Assembly (NCBI GenBank): GCA_046160485.1
Contig: JBJXGV010000071.1
Span: forward strand, 23,336-87,335
DNA: 64,000 nucleotides
Reading direction: 5' to 3'
Origin: JBJXGV01 sp046160485
GTDB taxonomy: Bacteria > Orphanbacterota > Orphanbacteria > JBJXGV01
The notes beneath the pieces were generated by a model. That model saw only the letters and a list, made by a program, of their open reading frames with translations, did no database searches and was not told where the DNA came from. Below, piece by piece: positions 50,923 through 59,898 of the stretch (position 1 is the stretch's first letter; every line of letters starts with the position of its first letter). The translations under genes and the position numbers were made by a program.

Positions 50923-53700
50923 CTACCAGGGCGTCGGGCGGCTCGCTCCCGCGCCGGGCGCGATGAAGAGCGCGTTCGTCAGCAGCCGCTCGAGCCCGCG
51001 CGCCGCGCCGCGAAACACGGGCGAGTCGGCGAAGAGAATGACCTGACCCTTGCCGAGCCCCTCGCGCGTCAGCCACGCGGTGCGGGCGAGCCGCTCGCGC
51101 GCCTCAGGCCACAGCAGCCCCGCGACGCGCAAACTCTCCGCCTGCGCGAATCGTCCGACGACATGTTCGGGCTCCTCGGCGATGAACGCGTTCTGCGAGC
51201 CGTAGTGCGCGGCGACCTTCTCGCCGTAGCCCGACGTGAGCCAGTGCTCCGTATCGAGGTCGACGCGCAGGAACGCGCCCTGCGGCGCGAACCGCCGCGC
51301 CATCTCTTCCTTCGCTTCGAGCGCCTTCGAATCTTTTTCTCCGCCGCCCGCGGGTTTGTCGCCGCCGTCGTCCTTCTTGCTCGCTGCGCTCTTCTTCGCC
51401 GCCGCTTCGCGAGCGCGCTTTTCCCACGGCCACTCGGGAATTTCCGCGGAGAGCGCGTGCCATCTTGGGCGCACGCTCGAGAGCGCGACCGTCGAATCCG
51501 CCGCGAACGTGGCGCCGGCCGAGATGCCGACAAACGTGCCGCCCGCCTCGATCCAGTCGCGCACGCGCGCGATGCCGCCCTCGCGCAACGCGCCGCGGTA
51601 CGCGCCGCCGCCGCCATACGCGTTCGGGAAGATCAGCACGTTGTACTTCGAAAGGTCGATGTCGCCGACCGACGCGATGTCGAGGTTCGAGATGCGCATT
51701 CCGTACTGCTTGTCGAGCAGGTGCCAGAGCGCGCCGTACTGCGTGAAATCGACGCCGCTGCCGCCGACGAGGCCGATGCGCGGCTGCGTGAGGAGATGAA
51801 ACTCGTTGCCGCCGAGATCGGGGCCGCTCTCCGCGAGCGCCGTCGACGCGGGGTGCACGGTGACGCCCGTGTCGCGCGCGATGCGCGCAAGCTTCGCTTC
51901 GAGACTGTCGGGGTTCGCGCGTGACGTGAAGAGCAACGTCCCGCGAGCGTAGCGCCGGCCGCTGACGGTGAATTCCTTGTCGGAGGCGCGCGTGACGAGC
52001 CCCGCTTCGTGCGCGTGCGCAAGCGCGAGCCCCGCCGCGTCCTCCGCCGCGTCGATGAGATAACCGTAGTTCGACGCGCCGCCGACGATCGCGCCGGGGG
52101 GGCGCACCGCCGCGGTGACGCGCGTCGTGGCCACGCCGGGCGCCGCACCCGCCATGTACGCATCGAGCCCGTAAGTGAGCGGCAAAGACCAAGAGGTCGT
52201 TTCGTAGAGCCGCGACTCCGAAAACTTTTCGAGGTAGTGCCGCTCTTCCTTCAAGAACGAATCGGGTAGCGTCGGATCGAACTCGAGAATCGCGTGGATG
52301 AACGCCTTCATCGGCTGGTCGAGGCGCACGATGAGTGTCCCCTTGGGGAAATCGCGCGCGACGCCGGTGCGGCCCCACGTGTCGCGCAGGCCCGACGCGC
52401 GAAACGCGTCGTCGGCCGCGAGCACCTCGATGTCCTGCAAGAGCATCCGCTCGATGAAAGTCGCCGCGCGATCGGGGCTCTTCGACGCGTCGACGATGTA
52501 CGCTCGCACGGGGCCGCTGACGCCCTCCGCGATGCCGCGGCGCTTCAGCGCGACATACTCGCGCAGCAGCGGCTCGCGGTGGCGGGCGGCCGTTTCGCAG
52601 TTCGCGATCGACGAGACGAACTGGTGATGCACCGTTTCGCGATACGTCAGCACCGTGCCATCGCGCTGCCGCACGGGCGAACCGTCGGCGCCCGCCTGCT
52701 CGTAGAGAATGCCGACGAGCCCTGTATAGATCGGCCACGACGAGCCGTATCCCGGAAACCAGTCCTCGCTCCACTCGCGCGTGTAGTACGGCCAGCCGTA
52801 GCGGTCGAACGCGCGCGCCTGGTCGGCCGCGAATACCTTCCACCACTCGTGATGCTCCTCGCGGATGTTCGGATTGAACGGCGCGCGAGCCGGCGAGAAG
52901 AGGTACGTGTCGAGCGCGCCCATCTCGTGCGAGTCGACGAGCATCACCGGATGCCAATCGAGAATCGTCGCGACGCGGCCGCGCGACTCCGGATGCACGA
53001 GGTAGAACCAGTCGCGATTCAGGTCGAAGAGGTAGTGATTGCCGCGGCCCCACGGCCAGTAGCCGCGATGCTGGAGGCTCTGCACGTCCGCATTCGGCAC
53101 GGCGCCGCCCACCGCGGTGAGCATCGAGAGATAGCGCTCGCGCCCGTCGGTGTTCTCCATCGGATCGATCCCGATCAACAGTTCGTCGCGCAGCCGCACG
53201 GTGAGCGTGTCGGTGCCGGCGGCGAGCTGATAGAGGAACTGGATCGCCGCGTCGGTCGAGGAGATCTCGTCGCCGTGAATTCCATAGGCGAGCCACACCG
53301 TCGCCGGAGTCTGAGCGACGATCGACGACTCGTCGCCGGCGGAGAGGCCGCGCGGGTCCGCGAGCCGCGCCGTCGCCTTCTGAATCTCTTCGCGCCGCGC
53401 CATGTTCTTCTCGCTCGAGACGATCGCGTAGATGAGGGCGCGCTTTTCGTGGCTGCGCGCGTATTCGGCAACGACGACGCGCGGCGTCGCGGCCGCGACG
53501 GCCTCGAAGTAGCGAACCACCTCGTCATGACGCGCGGGCCGCGACGCAACCGCGAACCCGAGCACCGACTCCGGCGTCGGGATCGCGGGGTCGTACGTTC
53601 CGCCGGGAAAAAACGGCGGCTCCGCGGCGAACGCCGCATCACCGCGAACGACACCGAGCGCCGACAACGCGCACACGCACGCAAGAAGCCAAAGCCTCAT
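50923..53700 (-). CDS. Secreted M14 zinc carboxypeptidase with C-terminal amidotransferase-like domain
   Basis: 925 aa, signal peptide 1-26 (LLACVCALSALG...FAAE). Zinc ligands H142 and E145 (YGIHGDEISS) and H258 (VDSHEMGA) match M14. After the catalytic region (to about 400), the C-terminal half includes a DJ-1/PfpI-like amidotransferase fold (SKYNVLIFPNAYGGGGAYRG; GTFVGISAGATFAADSTV) near 670-740. It is likely a periplasmic or extracellular peptidase. It is convergent with the lipoprotein gene and downstream of two beta-propeller genes. Confidence 0.9.
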   Translation of the reverse strand: MRLWLLACVCALSALGVVRGDAAFAAEPPFFPGGTYDPAIPTPESVLGFAVASRPARHDEVVRYFEAVAAATPRVVVAEYARSHEKRALIYAIVSSEKNMARREEIQKATARLADPRGLSAGDESSIVAQTPATVWLAYGIHGDEISSTDAAIQFLYQLAAGTDTLTVRLRDELLIGIDPMENTDGRERYLSMLTAVGGAVPNADVQSLQHRGYWPWGRGNHYLFDLNRDWFYLVHPESRGRVATILDWHPVMLVDSHEMGALDTYLFSPARAPFNPNIREEHHEWWKVFAADQARAFDRYGWPYYTREWSEDWFPGYGSSWPIYTGLVGILYEQAGADGSPVRQRDGTVLTYRETVHHQFVSSIANCETAARHREPLLREYVALKRRGIAEGVSGPVRAYIVDASKSPDRAATFIERMLLQDIEVLAADDAFRASGLRDTWGRTGVARDFPKGTLIVRLDQPMKAFIHAILEFDPTLPDSFLKEERHYLEKFSESRLYETTSWSLPLTYGLDAYMAGAAPGVATTRVTAAVRPPGAIVGGASNYGYLIDAAEDAAGLALAHAHEAGLVTRASDKEFTVSGRRYARGTLLFTSRANPDSLEAKLARIARDTGVTVHPASTALAESGPDLGGNEFHLLTQPRIGLVGGSGVDFTQYGALWHLLDKQYGMRISNLDIASVGDIDLSKYNVLIFPNAYGGGGAYRGALREGGIARVRDWIEAGGTFVGISAGATFAADSTVALSSVRPRWHALSAEIPEWPWEKRAREAAAKKSAASKKDDGGDKPAGGGEKDSKALEAKEEMARRFAPQGAFLRVDLDTEHWLTSGYGEKVAAHYGSQNAFIAEEPEHVVGRFAQAESLRVAGLLWPEARERLARTAWLTREGLGKGQVILFADSPVFRGAARGLERLLTNALFIAPGAGASRPTPW

Positions 53701-53825
53701 CGTGATCCTCCGCGTCGAGAACGAATCACGACGCCGTATCGAGTTGTGAATGACGGATGAACGAAGACGAGCCGCGCCGCGAACGCGCGGCGTGTATTCG
53801 ACGCGAGGCCGCGGGGAGGCGGCGA

Positions 53826-54986
53826 CTAGCGAATAAGAACGAGGCGCTGAGTGTCGCTGAAGCGATCGGAGTTCACGCGGAGAAAGTAAACGCCCGCGGC
53901 GACGGTTCGCGGCCGCCAGAAAAGTTCGCCTTCTTGATTGCCGAGCGCACCCGAATGCACCTGCGCGACGCGCCGGCCCGCGGTGTCGAAGATCGCGACA
54001 TCGAGTTTGGACTGCGCATCGACGCCAGAAAGCGCGAAACGAATCTCCTTGGTGAATGGGTTCGGGAACGCGCGCACCGTGACGCCGGGACCTGGGTTCG
54101 ACGGGCCGCCGACACTCGTCGTGAATTCCGGCGCGCTCGGCGCGAGCGCGACGACGAACACCTGGTTGACCGTGCCGACCCAGCTCCAGGTCACGCCGTT
54201 CGTGCTCTGCGCGACATCGCCTTCCTTCGTGATCGCGAGGAGATCGCCCTCGGCCACGGTGAGCGCGCGCATCCCGACCTGCGAGATCGCGCCGACCGCG
54301 CTCCAGCTTGCGCCCGAGTTGTTCGACACGAGGATTTCGCCGGCGTCGGTGATCGCGCGAAGCACGCCGTCCGCCCAGACGAGATCGACGACGGGCGTGT
54401 ACCCTGTGTTGCCGACGACTGTCCACGACGCGCCGTCGACGCTGACGGCCACGTCTCCCGACGCGGTGATCGCGAAGAGGCTATCGGTGGCTGCGATCGC
54501 ACGGCCGACGGCGAGTGCCGCGCCATCCGAGAAGCCCGCGTTGGAGACCACTGTCCAAGTTGCGCCGTTGCTCGCCGAGCGCATGAAATCGCCCGTGCGT
54601 GTGAGCGCGAGAAGGTCGCCGCCGCGATCGATGCAGAGATCCGCGCAGTCCGATGCGCCGGCATTGCCGACGACGGTCCACGAAACGCCCGCGTTGCCCG
54701 ATGTGTAGACGTCGCCCGCTTCGCCGATCAAAAAGAGCGTTCCCTGCGAGAGCCCCGGGGTGAGGCCCGCGATTTCCGGCTCGGTGACAACGCCGCGCGT
54801 GGACCACGTGACGCCGCCGTTGGACGACGCGAAGACCTGGCCGGCGTCGGTGACGGCGAAGAGCTCGGCGAATGCGGGTGTCGCGAAGAGAGTCGTGGCG
54901 ATGAGTGAGGCGGCGAGCAAGATCACGAAGGAGGATGCTGGTTCGGCATGACTGCGATTCCGTGTACGCATCGCGATGCCCTCCAC
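53826..54986 (-). CDS. Secreted six-repeat Asp-box (BNR-like) beta-propeller with sorting module
   Basis: 386 aa (a second ATG at 54971 is possible). Signal peptide near 20-40 (FVILLAASLIATTLFATPAFA). Six repeats of about 41-44 residues each carry an Asp-box-like SxxxGxxW: SSNGGVTW, SGNAGVSW, SASNGATW, SVDGASW, SNNSGASW and STNGVTW. This indicates a six-bladed beta-propeller. The FlgD-like C-terminus (AIFDTAGRRVAQV...GVYFLRV) closes it. It is presumably secreted. I see no catalytic sialidase residues. Confidence 0.82.
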   Translation of the reverse strand: MEGIAMRTRNRSHAEPASSFVILLAASLIATTLFATPAFAELFAVTDAGQVFASSNGGVTWSTRGVVTEPEIAGLTPGLSQGTLFLIGEAGDVYTSGNAGVSWTVVGNAGASDCADLCIDRGGDLLALTRTGDFMRSASNGATWTVVSNAGFSDGAALAVGRAIAATDSLFAITASGDVAVSVDGASWTVVGNTGYTPVVDLVWADGVLRAITDAGEILVSNNSGASWSAVGAISQVGMRALTVAEGDLLAITKEGDVAQSTNGVTWSWVGTVNQVFVVALAPSAPEFTTSVGGPSNPGPGVTVRAFPNPFTKEIRFALSGVDAQSKLDVAIFDTAGRRVAQVHSGALGNQEGELFWRPRTVAAGVYFLRVNSDRFSDTQRLVLIR

Positions 54987-55082
54987 GCGTTGGGGTCGAG
55001 ATCGATCCGAAGTGGGGCCAGTGTACCACGCGACAATTTTGGTAACAACGTGTAGAAACGCGCGGCGCCGCGGGGCGGCGGT

Positions 55083-57059
55083 CTATCGGACGAGGGTCAC
55101 GCGCTCGGAAACCGACGCACCGCCGCCCCACGAGAGGCGCACGAGGTAGCGGCCGGAGGGGAGGTCGCGTCCGGCGTCGTCGCGGCCGTCCCACTCGACG
55201 GAGCGGGTCCCGGCGCCGGCGACGCGGTCGGCGAGCGTGCGGACGCGCCGCCCGCTTGTGTCGAAGATCGCGAGGTCGAGCGCGCCATCGATGGCGCCGA
55301 GCGGGCGATCGGCGGGCGCGCGAAAGACGACTTGCGCGCGGCCGTCGCGCGCCGGGTTGGGCGCGATCGCCAGATCGCGGCCGCGGGCAAGCGCAGGCGC
55401 GATGCGCGTCTCGCCGAGGATGTACTCTCCGCCGAGGCCGTTGACCGCGACGAGCCGGTAGCGCGCCGCCGATTCGGCCGCGCCGAGATCGACGTGCTGC
55501 GTGCTGTTGAGCACTCCCGCGTGCGCGGGCTCGAACTCGCCGCCGCTCGCGCCGCCAGCCGACTTCTCGATGCGATACCGGATGTCGGCCTCGAGCCCGG
55601 GCGTCGTTTCCCACGCGAGCCGCACGTTGCGCGAGTCCGCTTCGGTTTGCGCGTCGAACTTCGCCAGCGAGATCGTCGCGTTGATCGCGAAGAACGAATC
55701 GGAGATCGCGAACGCGAACGGCGCGGCGCGCTCGACCTTCACGCGCGCGAAGCGCGTCGGCGCGTGCGGTACGCGCAGTCCGTACGCGTTGTCGTTCGTC
55801 GGTCCCGAGAGCGGCGCGAACGTGAGCCCGCCGTCCAACGAGAGCGAGAGCGAGACGCTTCCGATGCCGCTCCATGCGATCTGCTGCGCGCTGCCGACGG
55901 CCCACGACGCGCCGCCGCCCGGCGTGACGACGCGCAGTCCGGAATCGGCGAACTTCAGGTCGCCGTTGCCGCCGTCGAAGTAGCTGATCTTCGGGTTGCC
56001 CTGGCCGTCGCGCGCGATCGAGCACAGCTCGCCGACGAGACCCGACGGATCGACGACCTCGAGGAGCCACACGCTGCCGCTCTTGGATGCGAACTTCAGC
56101 CGGCTATTCGTCACGTCGTAGTAAGCGATGCCCGGATTGCCCGCGCCGTCGAGCGAAAGCGACGCGTACGTTCCCACGCTTCCCGTCGCGTCGACCGTTT
56201 CCGCCGCCCAAACGCCCCCGTTCTTCGCCGCGTACTTCAGATCAATAACCGAAAACTCGTGATAGGCGATTCGCGGATTCGCCTGCGCGTCGAGAGCGAG
56301 CGACGTGTACTGGCCGACGGTGCCGACAGGGTCGGCCACTTCCTTCGTCCAAACCCCCGCGATGCGCTTGGCGTACTTCACGTCGAAGTTCGTGTTGTCG
56401 AGGTAGCTCACATGCGGATTGCCGCCGCCGTCGAGCGCGATCGAGGTGTACTGCCCGACGGAGCCGACGCCATCGACCGTTTCGCGTGTCCAGACGCCGC
56501 CCAACTTCGACGCGTATTTCAGATCGAGGTTCGAGCCGTCGCGATAGCTGATGCGCGGAGCGCCCAACGCATCGAGCGCGATCGAAGAGTTCTCGCCGAC
56601 GTTGCCGCCCGCGTCGACTGTTTCGCGCGTCCACGTTGCGCCGGATTTGAACGCGTAGCGAAGATCATCCGCCGTGTCGTCGTAGTAGCTCACGTGCGGA
56701 ATTCCCTGCGCGTCGAGAGCGAGGGACGTGTAGAGCCCCGTGATGCCCGTCGCGTCGATGGTTTCGATCGTCCACGTGCCGCCGCGCCGCGCAGCGTATT
56801 TCAGGTCGCCGTTGCCGGCGTCCCAATATGTGATGCGCGGATTCCCCTGCGAGTCGAGCGCGAGCGACGTGTGCAGCCCGACGGTGGCGGACGATTCGAC
56901 GGTTTCGTAGATGAATGGCGTGGCGGCGTGCACGGTCGTCGCGGCGAACACGAGGAGAGCCGCCGTTGCCAGCACCGCCGCCGCGATAGCGACAAGCGAC
57001 GCGCCACGCGGACGCCGCGCCGTCGAAGAGACGATCGCTCGAGAAGTGCTCACAACCAT
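55083..57059 (-). CDS. Secreted seven-repeat beta-propeller-like protein with sorting module
   Basis: 658 aa from ATG 57059 (GTG 57053 is possible). A signal helix (VAIAAAVLATAALLVFAATTVHA) precedes seven tandem repeats of 47 residues, each running (T)SLALDxQGNPRISYYD...NGDLKYAxxxGGxWTxETVD. Seven equal repeats suggest a seven-bladed propeller. Ig/FnIII-like regions follow, then the FlgD-like C-terminus (LAIFDTSGRRVRTL...WDGRDDAG...SGRYLVRL). Surface or secreted. A binding function is inferred only from the fold. Confidence 0.82.
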   Translation of the reverse strand: MVVSTSRAIVSSTARRPRGASLVAIAAAVLATAALLVFAATTVHAATPFIYETVESSATVGLHTSLALDSQGNPRITYWDAGNGDLKYAARRGGTWTIETIDATGITGLYTSLALDAQGIPHVSYYDDTADDLRYAFKSGATWTRETVDAGGNVGENSSIALDALGAPRISYRDGSNLDLKYASKLGGVWTRETVDGVGSVGQYTSIALDGGGNPHVSYLDNTNFDVKYAKRIAGVWTKEVADPVGTVGQYTSLALDAQANPRIAYHEFSVIDLKYAAKNGGVWAAETVDATGSVGTYASLSLDGAGNPGIAYYDVTNSRLKFASKSGSVWLLEVVDPSGLVGELCSIARDGQGNPKISYFDGGNGDLKFADSGLRVVTPGGGASWAVGSAQQIAWSGIGSVSLSLSLDGGLTFAPLSGPTNDNAYGLRVPHAPTRFARVKVERAAPFAFAISDSFFAINATISLAKFDAQTEADSRNVRLAWETTPGLEADIRYRIEKSAGGASGGEFEPAHAGVLNSTQHVDLGAAESAARYRLVAVNGLGGEYILGETRIAPALARGRDLAIAPNPARDGRAQVVFRAPADRPLGAIDGALDLAIFDTSGRRVRTLADRVAGAGTRSVEWDGRDDAGRDLPSGRYLVRLSWGGGASVSERVTLVR

Positions 57060-57274
57060 TCGGGTTTCCGCTCGCGGGAAAGGGAATCGCAAACTGGGGC
57101 GCGAGGCCGGGGCGCTCGCGTGTGCGGAACGCGTCCGCTTCGCGAGCCCAACGAAACGCGGCGATTGTACGCCGCGAATGCGAACTCCGTCAACGCACGC
57201 GGCCGCATCGAACGGAGAGACAGATCGTCGGGCCGACTGTAGAATGTCCGCCGCGCGATGCGAGTCGTGGCGCG

Positions 57275-58969
57275 GTGCGTAGTGCAACGCGTCCCGGTGC
57301 GCGCAATGCGGCGCCGCGCGGACCAAGGAGCATTCTCATCGATCGCAGAGATTTCGTTCGCATCCTCGCGATTCAGGCGGCGGCTTGGTCGCTGGGGTGC
57401 GGGAAGCGTGAGGCGGCGCGTGACGGCGCGGGCGCGGGTGGCGCTGCGGGAACGGGCGCCGCAACCGGCGCGGCCGCTGCCGCGAAGCCCGTACGCATTC
57501 CGTCGAATCCGTTCGAAGGCCTCTGGCTCGGTGACGACTTCGATAGCGGTCATCGCATGCGCGACGCGGCGCTCTTGCTCGGCGATGTCGATCGCGTTGC
57601 GCCGGCGCCGGCTGTCGATGTCGTCGTCGTCGGCGGCGGCATCAGCGGACTCGTTGCGGCGCGCGCGCTCGCGAAGGCGGGGCGCGTGGTGCGGCTTGTC
57701 GAGCAAGCGTCCGCGCTCGGCGGCAACGCGAAGTCGGTGCGCTGGGGCGAGACGGAGTACGCAATCGGCGCCGCGTATTTCTGCCGGCCCGATGCGGGGA
57801 GCGAACTCGAGACGCTCTATCGCGAGATCGGCGCGCTCGACCGCGGCGTGAAGGTGAAGAAGGGCGAGGCGCTTTTCGACGGGAAGCTGCTCGAAGGATT
57901 CTGGGAGGGGACGCTCGATCCCGCGAACGCGGCGGCGACGCGGCGCGTGCGCGACGAGTGGCGCGCGATCTACGAAGAGCGCTATCCGGCGATCCCGTGG
58001 GTCGAGGGCGAGTCGGCGTGGACGCGAGCCGAGTACGAAGCGGCTGACGCGAAACCGTTCGCGCGCTACCTCGATGAGATCGGCGCGCCTCCGCTCGTGC
58101 GCACGTTCTGCGAGTACTACTGCTGGTCGTCGTTCGGCGCCTCGGCAGCCGAGATCTCCACGTACGCGGCGCTCAACTTCATCACGGCGGAGTTCGGCGA
58201 GATCCTTGCGATGCCGGGCGGCAACGCGGGTGTTGCGAAGCTGCTCGCGGATGATCTGACGGCGCGCCGCGTCGCGCTTCATCCGATGACGATTGTGCTC
58301 GCGGTGACGCGGCGCGCGGGCGGCGTCGAGGTGGTCGCGCGGCGCGGTCAGGCAACGCTTCGCTTCCCGTGTCGCGCGTGCGTGATCGCGACGCCGCGCT
58401 TCATGTCGCCGTACCTCATCGGCAACTTCCCCAAGGAACGCGTCACGCTCATCGAGCAGATGAAGTGGCGCGCGTACGTGGTCGCGAACATCTTGCTCGC
58501 GAAGCGGCCCGCACCGGTTTGGTACGACGCGTATCGTCTCGACGCGCTCGATCCCAAGACGTGCGGCTGGACCGATCTGATTCTCGCGGACTACGTCGCA
58601 TCGGAGAAGGAGGGAACGGCGGTGCTCACTGCCTACCGTGCGCTCCCGTACGATATGGGTCGCGCGGAGCTGATTCTCCCGGAGTCGTACGCGCAGCATC
58701 AGGCGGCGGTGCGGCGCGATATCGCGAAGTGGCTTCCCGCGCTTGGGCTGAGCGCGAGCGATGTCTTCGACGTCAACCTCGCGCGTTGGGGACACCCGCT
58801 CGTCGTCGCGCAGCCGGGCCAGCTCTCGAGCGGCCGGCTCGAAGCGCTCTCGGCGCCGCTCGGAGCGATCACGTTCGCGCACCAAGATCGCTACGGCGTC
58901 CCCGCGATCGAGACCGCGATCGACGCCGGCCTCGCCGCCGCGCGCGAGGCGCAGACGCTCCTCGTCTAG
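57275..58969 (+). CDS. Tat-type FAD-dependent amine-oxidase-like protein (start uncertain)
   Basis: 564 aa counted from GTG 57275, the nearest in-frame standard start. The conserved part begins later: LIDRRDFVRILAIQ, a twin-arginine leader, then a lipobox cysteine C42 (SLGCGK). The FAD fingerprint GGGISGLVAARAL lies at 120-132. C-terminal segments such as IETAIDAGLAAAR fit the amine oxidase/NAD(P)-binding family. A strong ribosome site (AAGGAG at 57325-57330) lies beside ATT 57332 and ATC 57338, not beside a normal start codon. The exact start is thus uncertain. The substrate is unknown. Confidence 0.78.
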   Translation: MRSATRPGARNAAPRGPRSILIDRRDFVRILAIQAAAWSLGCGKREAARDGAGAGGAAGTGAATGAAAAAKPVRIPSNPFEGLWLGDDFDSGHRMRDAALLLGDVDRVAPAPAVDVVVVGGGISGLVAARALAKAGRVVRLVEQASALGGNAKSVRWGETEYAIGAAYFCRPDAGSELETLYREIGALDRGVKVKKGEALFDGKLLEGFWEGTLDPANAAATRRVRDEWRAIYEERYPAIPWVEGESAWTRAEYEAADAKPFARYLDEIGAPPLVRTFCEYYCWSSFGASAAEISTYAALNFITAEFGEILAMPGGNAGVAKLLADDLTARRVALHPMTIVLAVTRRAGGVEVVARRGQATLRFPCRACVIATPRFMSPYLIGNFPKERVTLIEQMKWRAYVVANILLAKRPAPVWYDAYRLDALDPKTCGWTDLILADYVASEKEGTAVLTAYRALPYDMGRAELILPESYAQHQAAVRRDIAKWLPALGLSASDVFDVNLARWGHPLVVAQPGQLSSGRLEALSAPLGAITFAHQDRYGVPAIETAIDAGLAAAREAQTLLV

Positions 58970-59115
58970 CGCGCGATTCGCGACCGTTCACGCGTTTTGT
59001 TCAACCCCCGCTCACATTGGCGTGATTTTGTCGGCGTTCGCTTCGGCGCCGCACATCGGCTCCCGCGCTCTTTCCGCGCGCCATGGTCACGCAGTTCCTC
59101 GGCGGTGCCGATAGT

Positions 59116-59129
59116 GAGTTAGCGAACTC
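59116..59129. promoter_or_regulatory. Short palindrome upstream of the secreted protein gene
   Basis: GAGTT-AGCG-AACTC is a perfect 5-bp stem with a 4-base loop, about 35 nt before ATG 59164. It may form a leader hairpin or a small operator. Confidence 0.35.
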
Positions 59130-59163
59130 GGGTTGAGCCAAGCGGGAACAACGGGGGGGACTC

Positions 59164-59847
59164 ATGAACACCTTGCGAACACTGGCCGCAGGTATCGCGG
59201 TCGCTGCTTTCACGATCCTACCGGCGGCGTCGCACGCGTCGAATAGTGTCACCACGTTCCATCTCACGTCCGACTCCGAGCTGGACGACGTATTTCCGGA
59301 TTCGCGGAACGCGTTCGTTGCCGAAGGACGCATCGGCGATCGCAGCGGCAGCACCGCGTTCGAGGCCGGCCTCGGCGAAACGGCGGCGTCAGCCGCCGCG
59401 TCGGGACATCACGACTGGCAGCGCGGCGTCCGCGAGCCGTTCACGATCGCGTTCAGCAAGGACCGCAACCTCGTTGTCTTCGCGCTCGGCAACAACACGC
59501 TGACGTTCGCGCCGAAGAAGGGCGCCGAGATGGTCGACATCGCGATTCGCGCGCAGGCGCTCGACGCGAAGGCGTCGGTCGGCGTCGCCGACCTTATCAT
59601 CGGCAGCCGCGGCATTCCCGATTCGTCGATGGCGTACGGCGCGAACGGCCTCGACATCCTTTTGATTCGCGGCGCGTCGCTCCAAGACGGATTCTTGATG
59701 ACGGGATTCGCGACGCTGTCGTGGCAGGGCACCGCGCCAACGCAGTCGAAGCTCGCGTTTCAGATCAAGGTGGGCGAAGCGTCGGCGTCGGCGCCGACGG
59801 CGAACGAAGCCACGTCGTGGGGAAAGATCAAAGCGAAGAACAAGTAG
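59164..59847 (+). CDS. Secreted protein, unknown (choice-of-anchor-like beta domain)
   Basis: 227 aa from ATG 59164, with AGCGGGAACAACGGGGGG upstream. Signal peptide 1-26 (GIAVAAFTILPAASHA). The remainder is a beta-rich domain (NNTLTFAPKKGAEMVDIAIRA; GLDILLIRGASLQDGFLMTG) resembling choice-of-anchor surface domains, but I see no anchor motif at the C-terminus. Function is unknown. It is flanked by the FAD protein and a convergent LamG protein gene. Confidence 0.65.
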   Translation: MNTLRTLAAGIAVAAFTILPAASHASNSVTTFHLTSDSELDDVFPDSRNAFVAEGRIGDRSGSTAFEAGLGETAASAAASGHHDWQRGVREPFTIAFSKDRNLVVFALGNNTLTFAPKKGAEMVDIAIRAQALDAKASVGVADLIIGSRGIPDSSMAYGANGLDILLIRGASLQDGFLMTGFATLSWQGTAPTQSKLAFQIKVGEASASAPTANEATSWGKIKAKNK

Positions 59848-59898
59848 TGCGTGCGAGACTGGGGGCGCGCCGCCGGCAGTGCTACGCGCGCCCTTCCT

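Noticed and set aside
58990..59060. Sigma-54-like TGGCGTG..TTGT before the 59164 gene
   Set aside because: The -12 element is one base out of register and the -24 box is poor.
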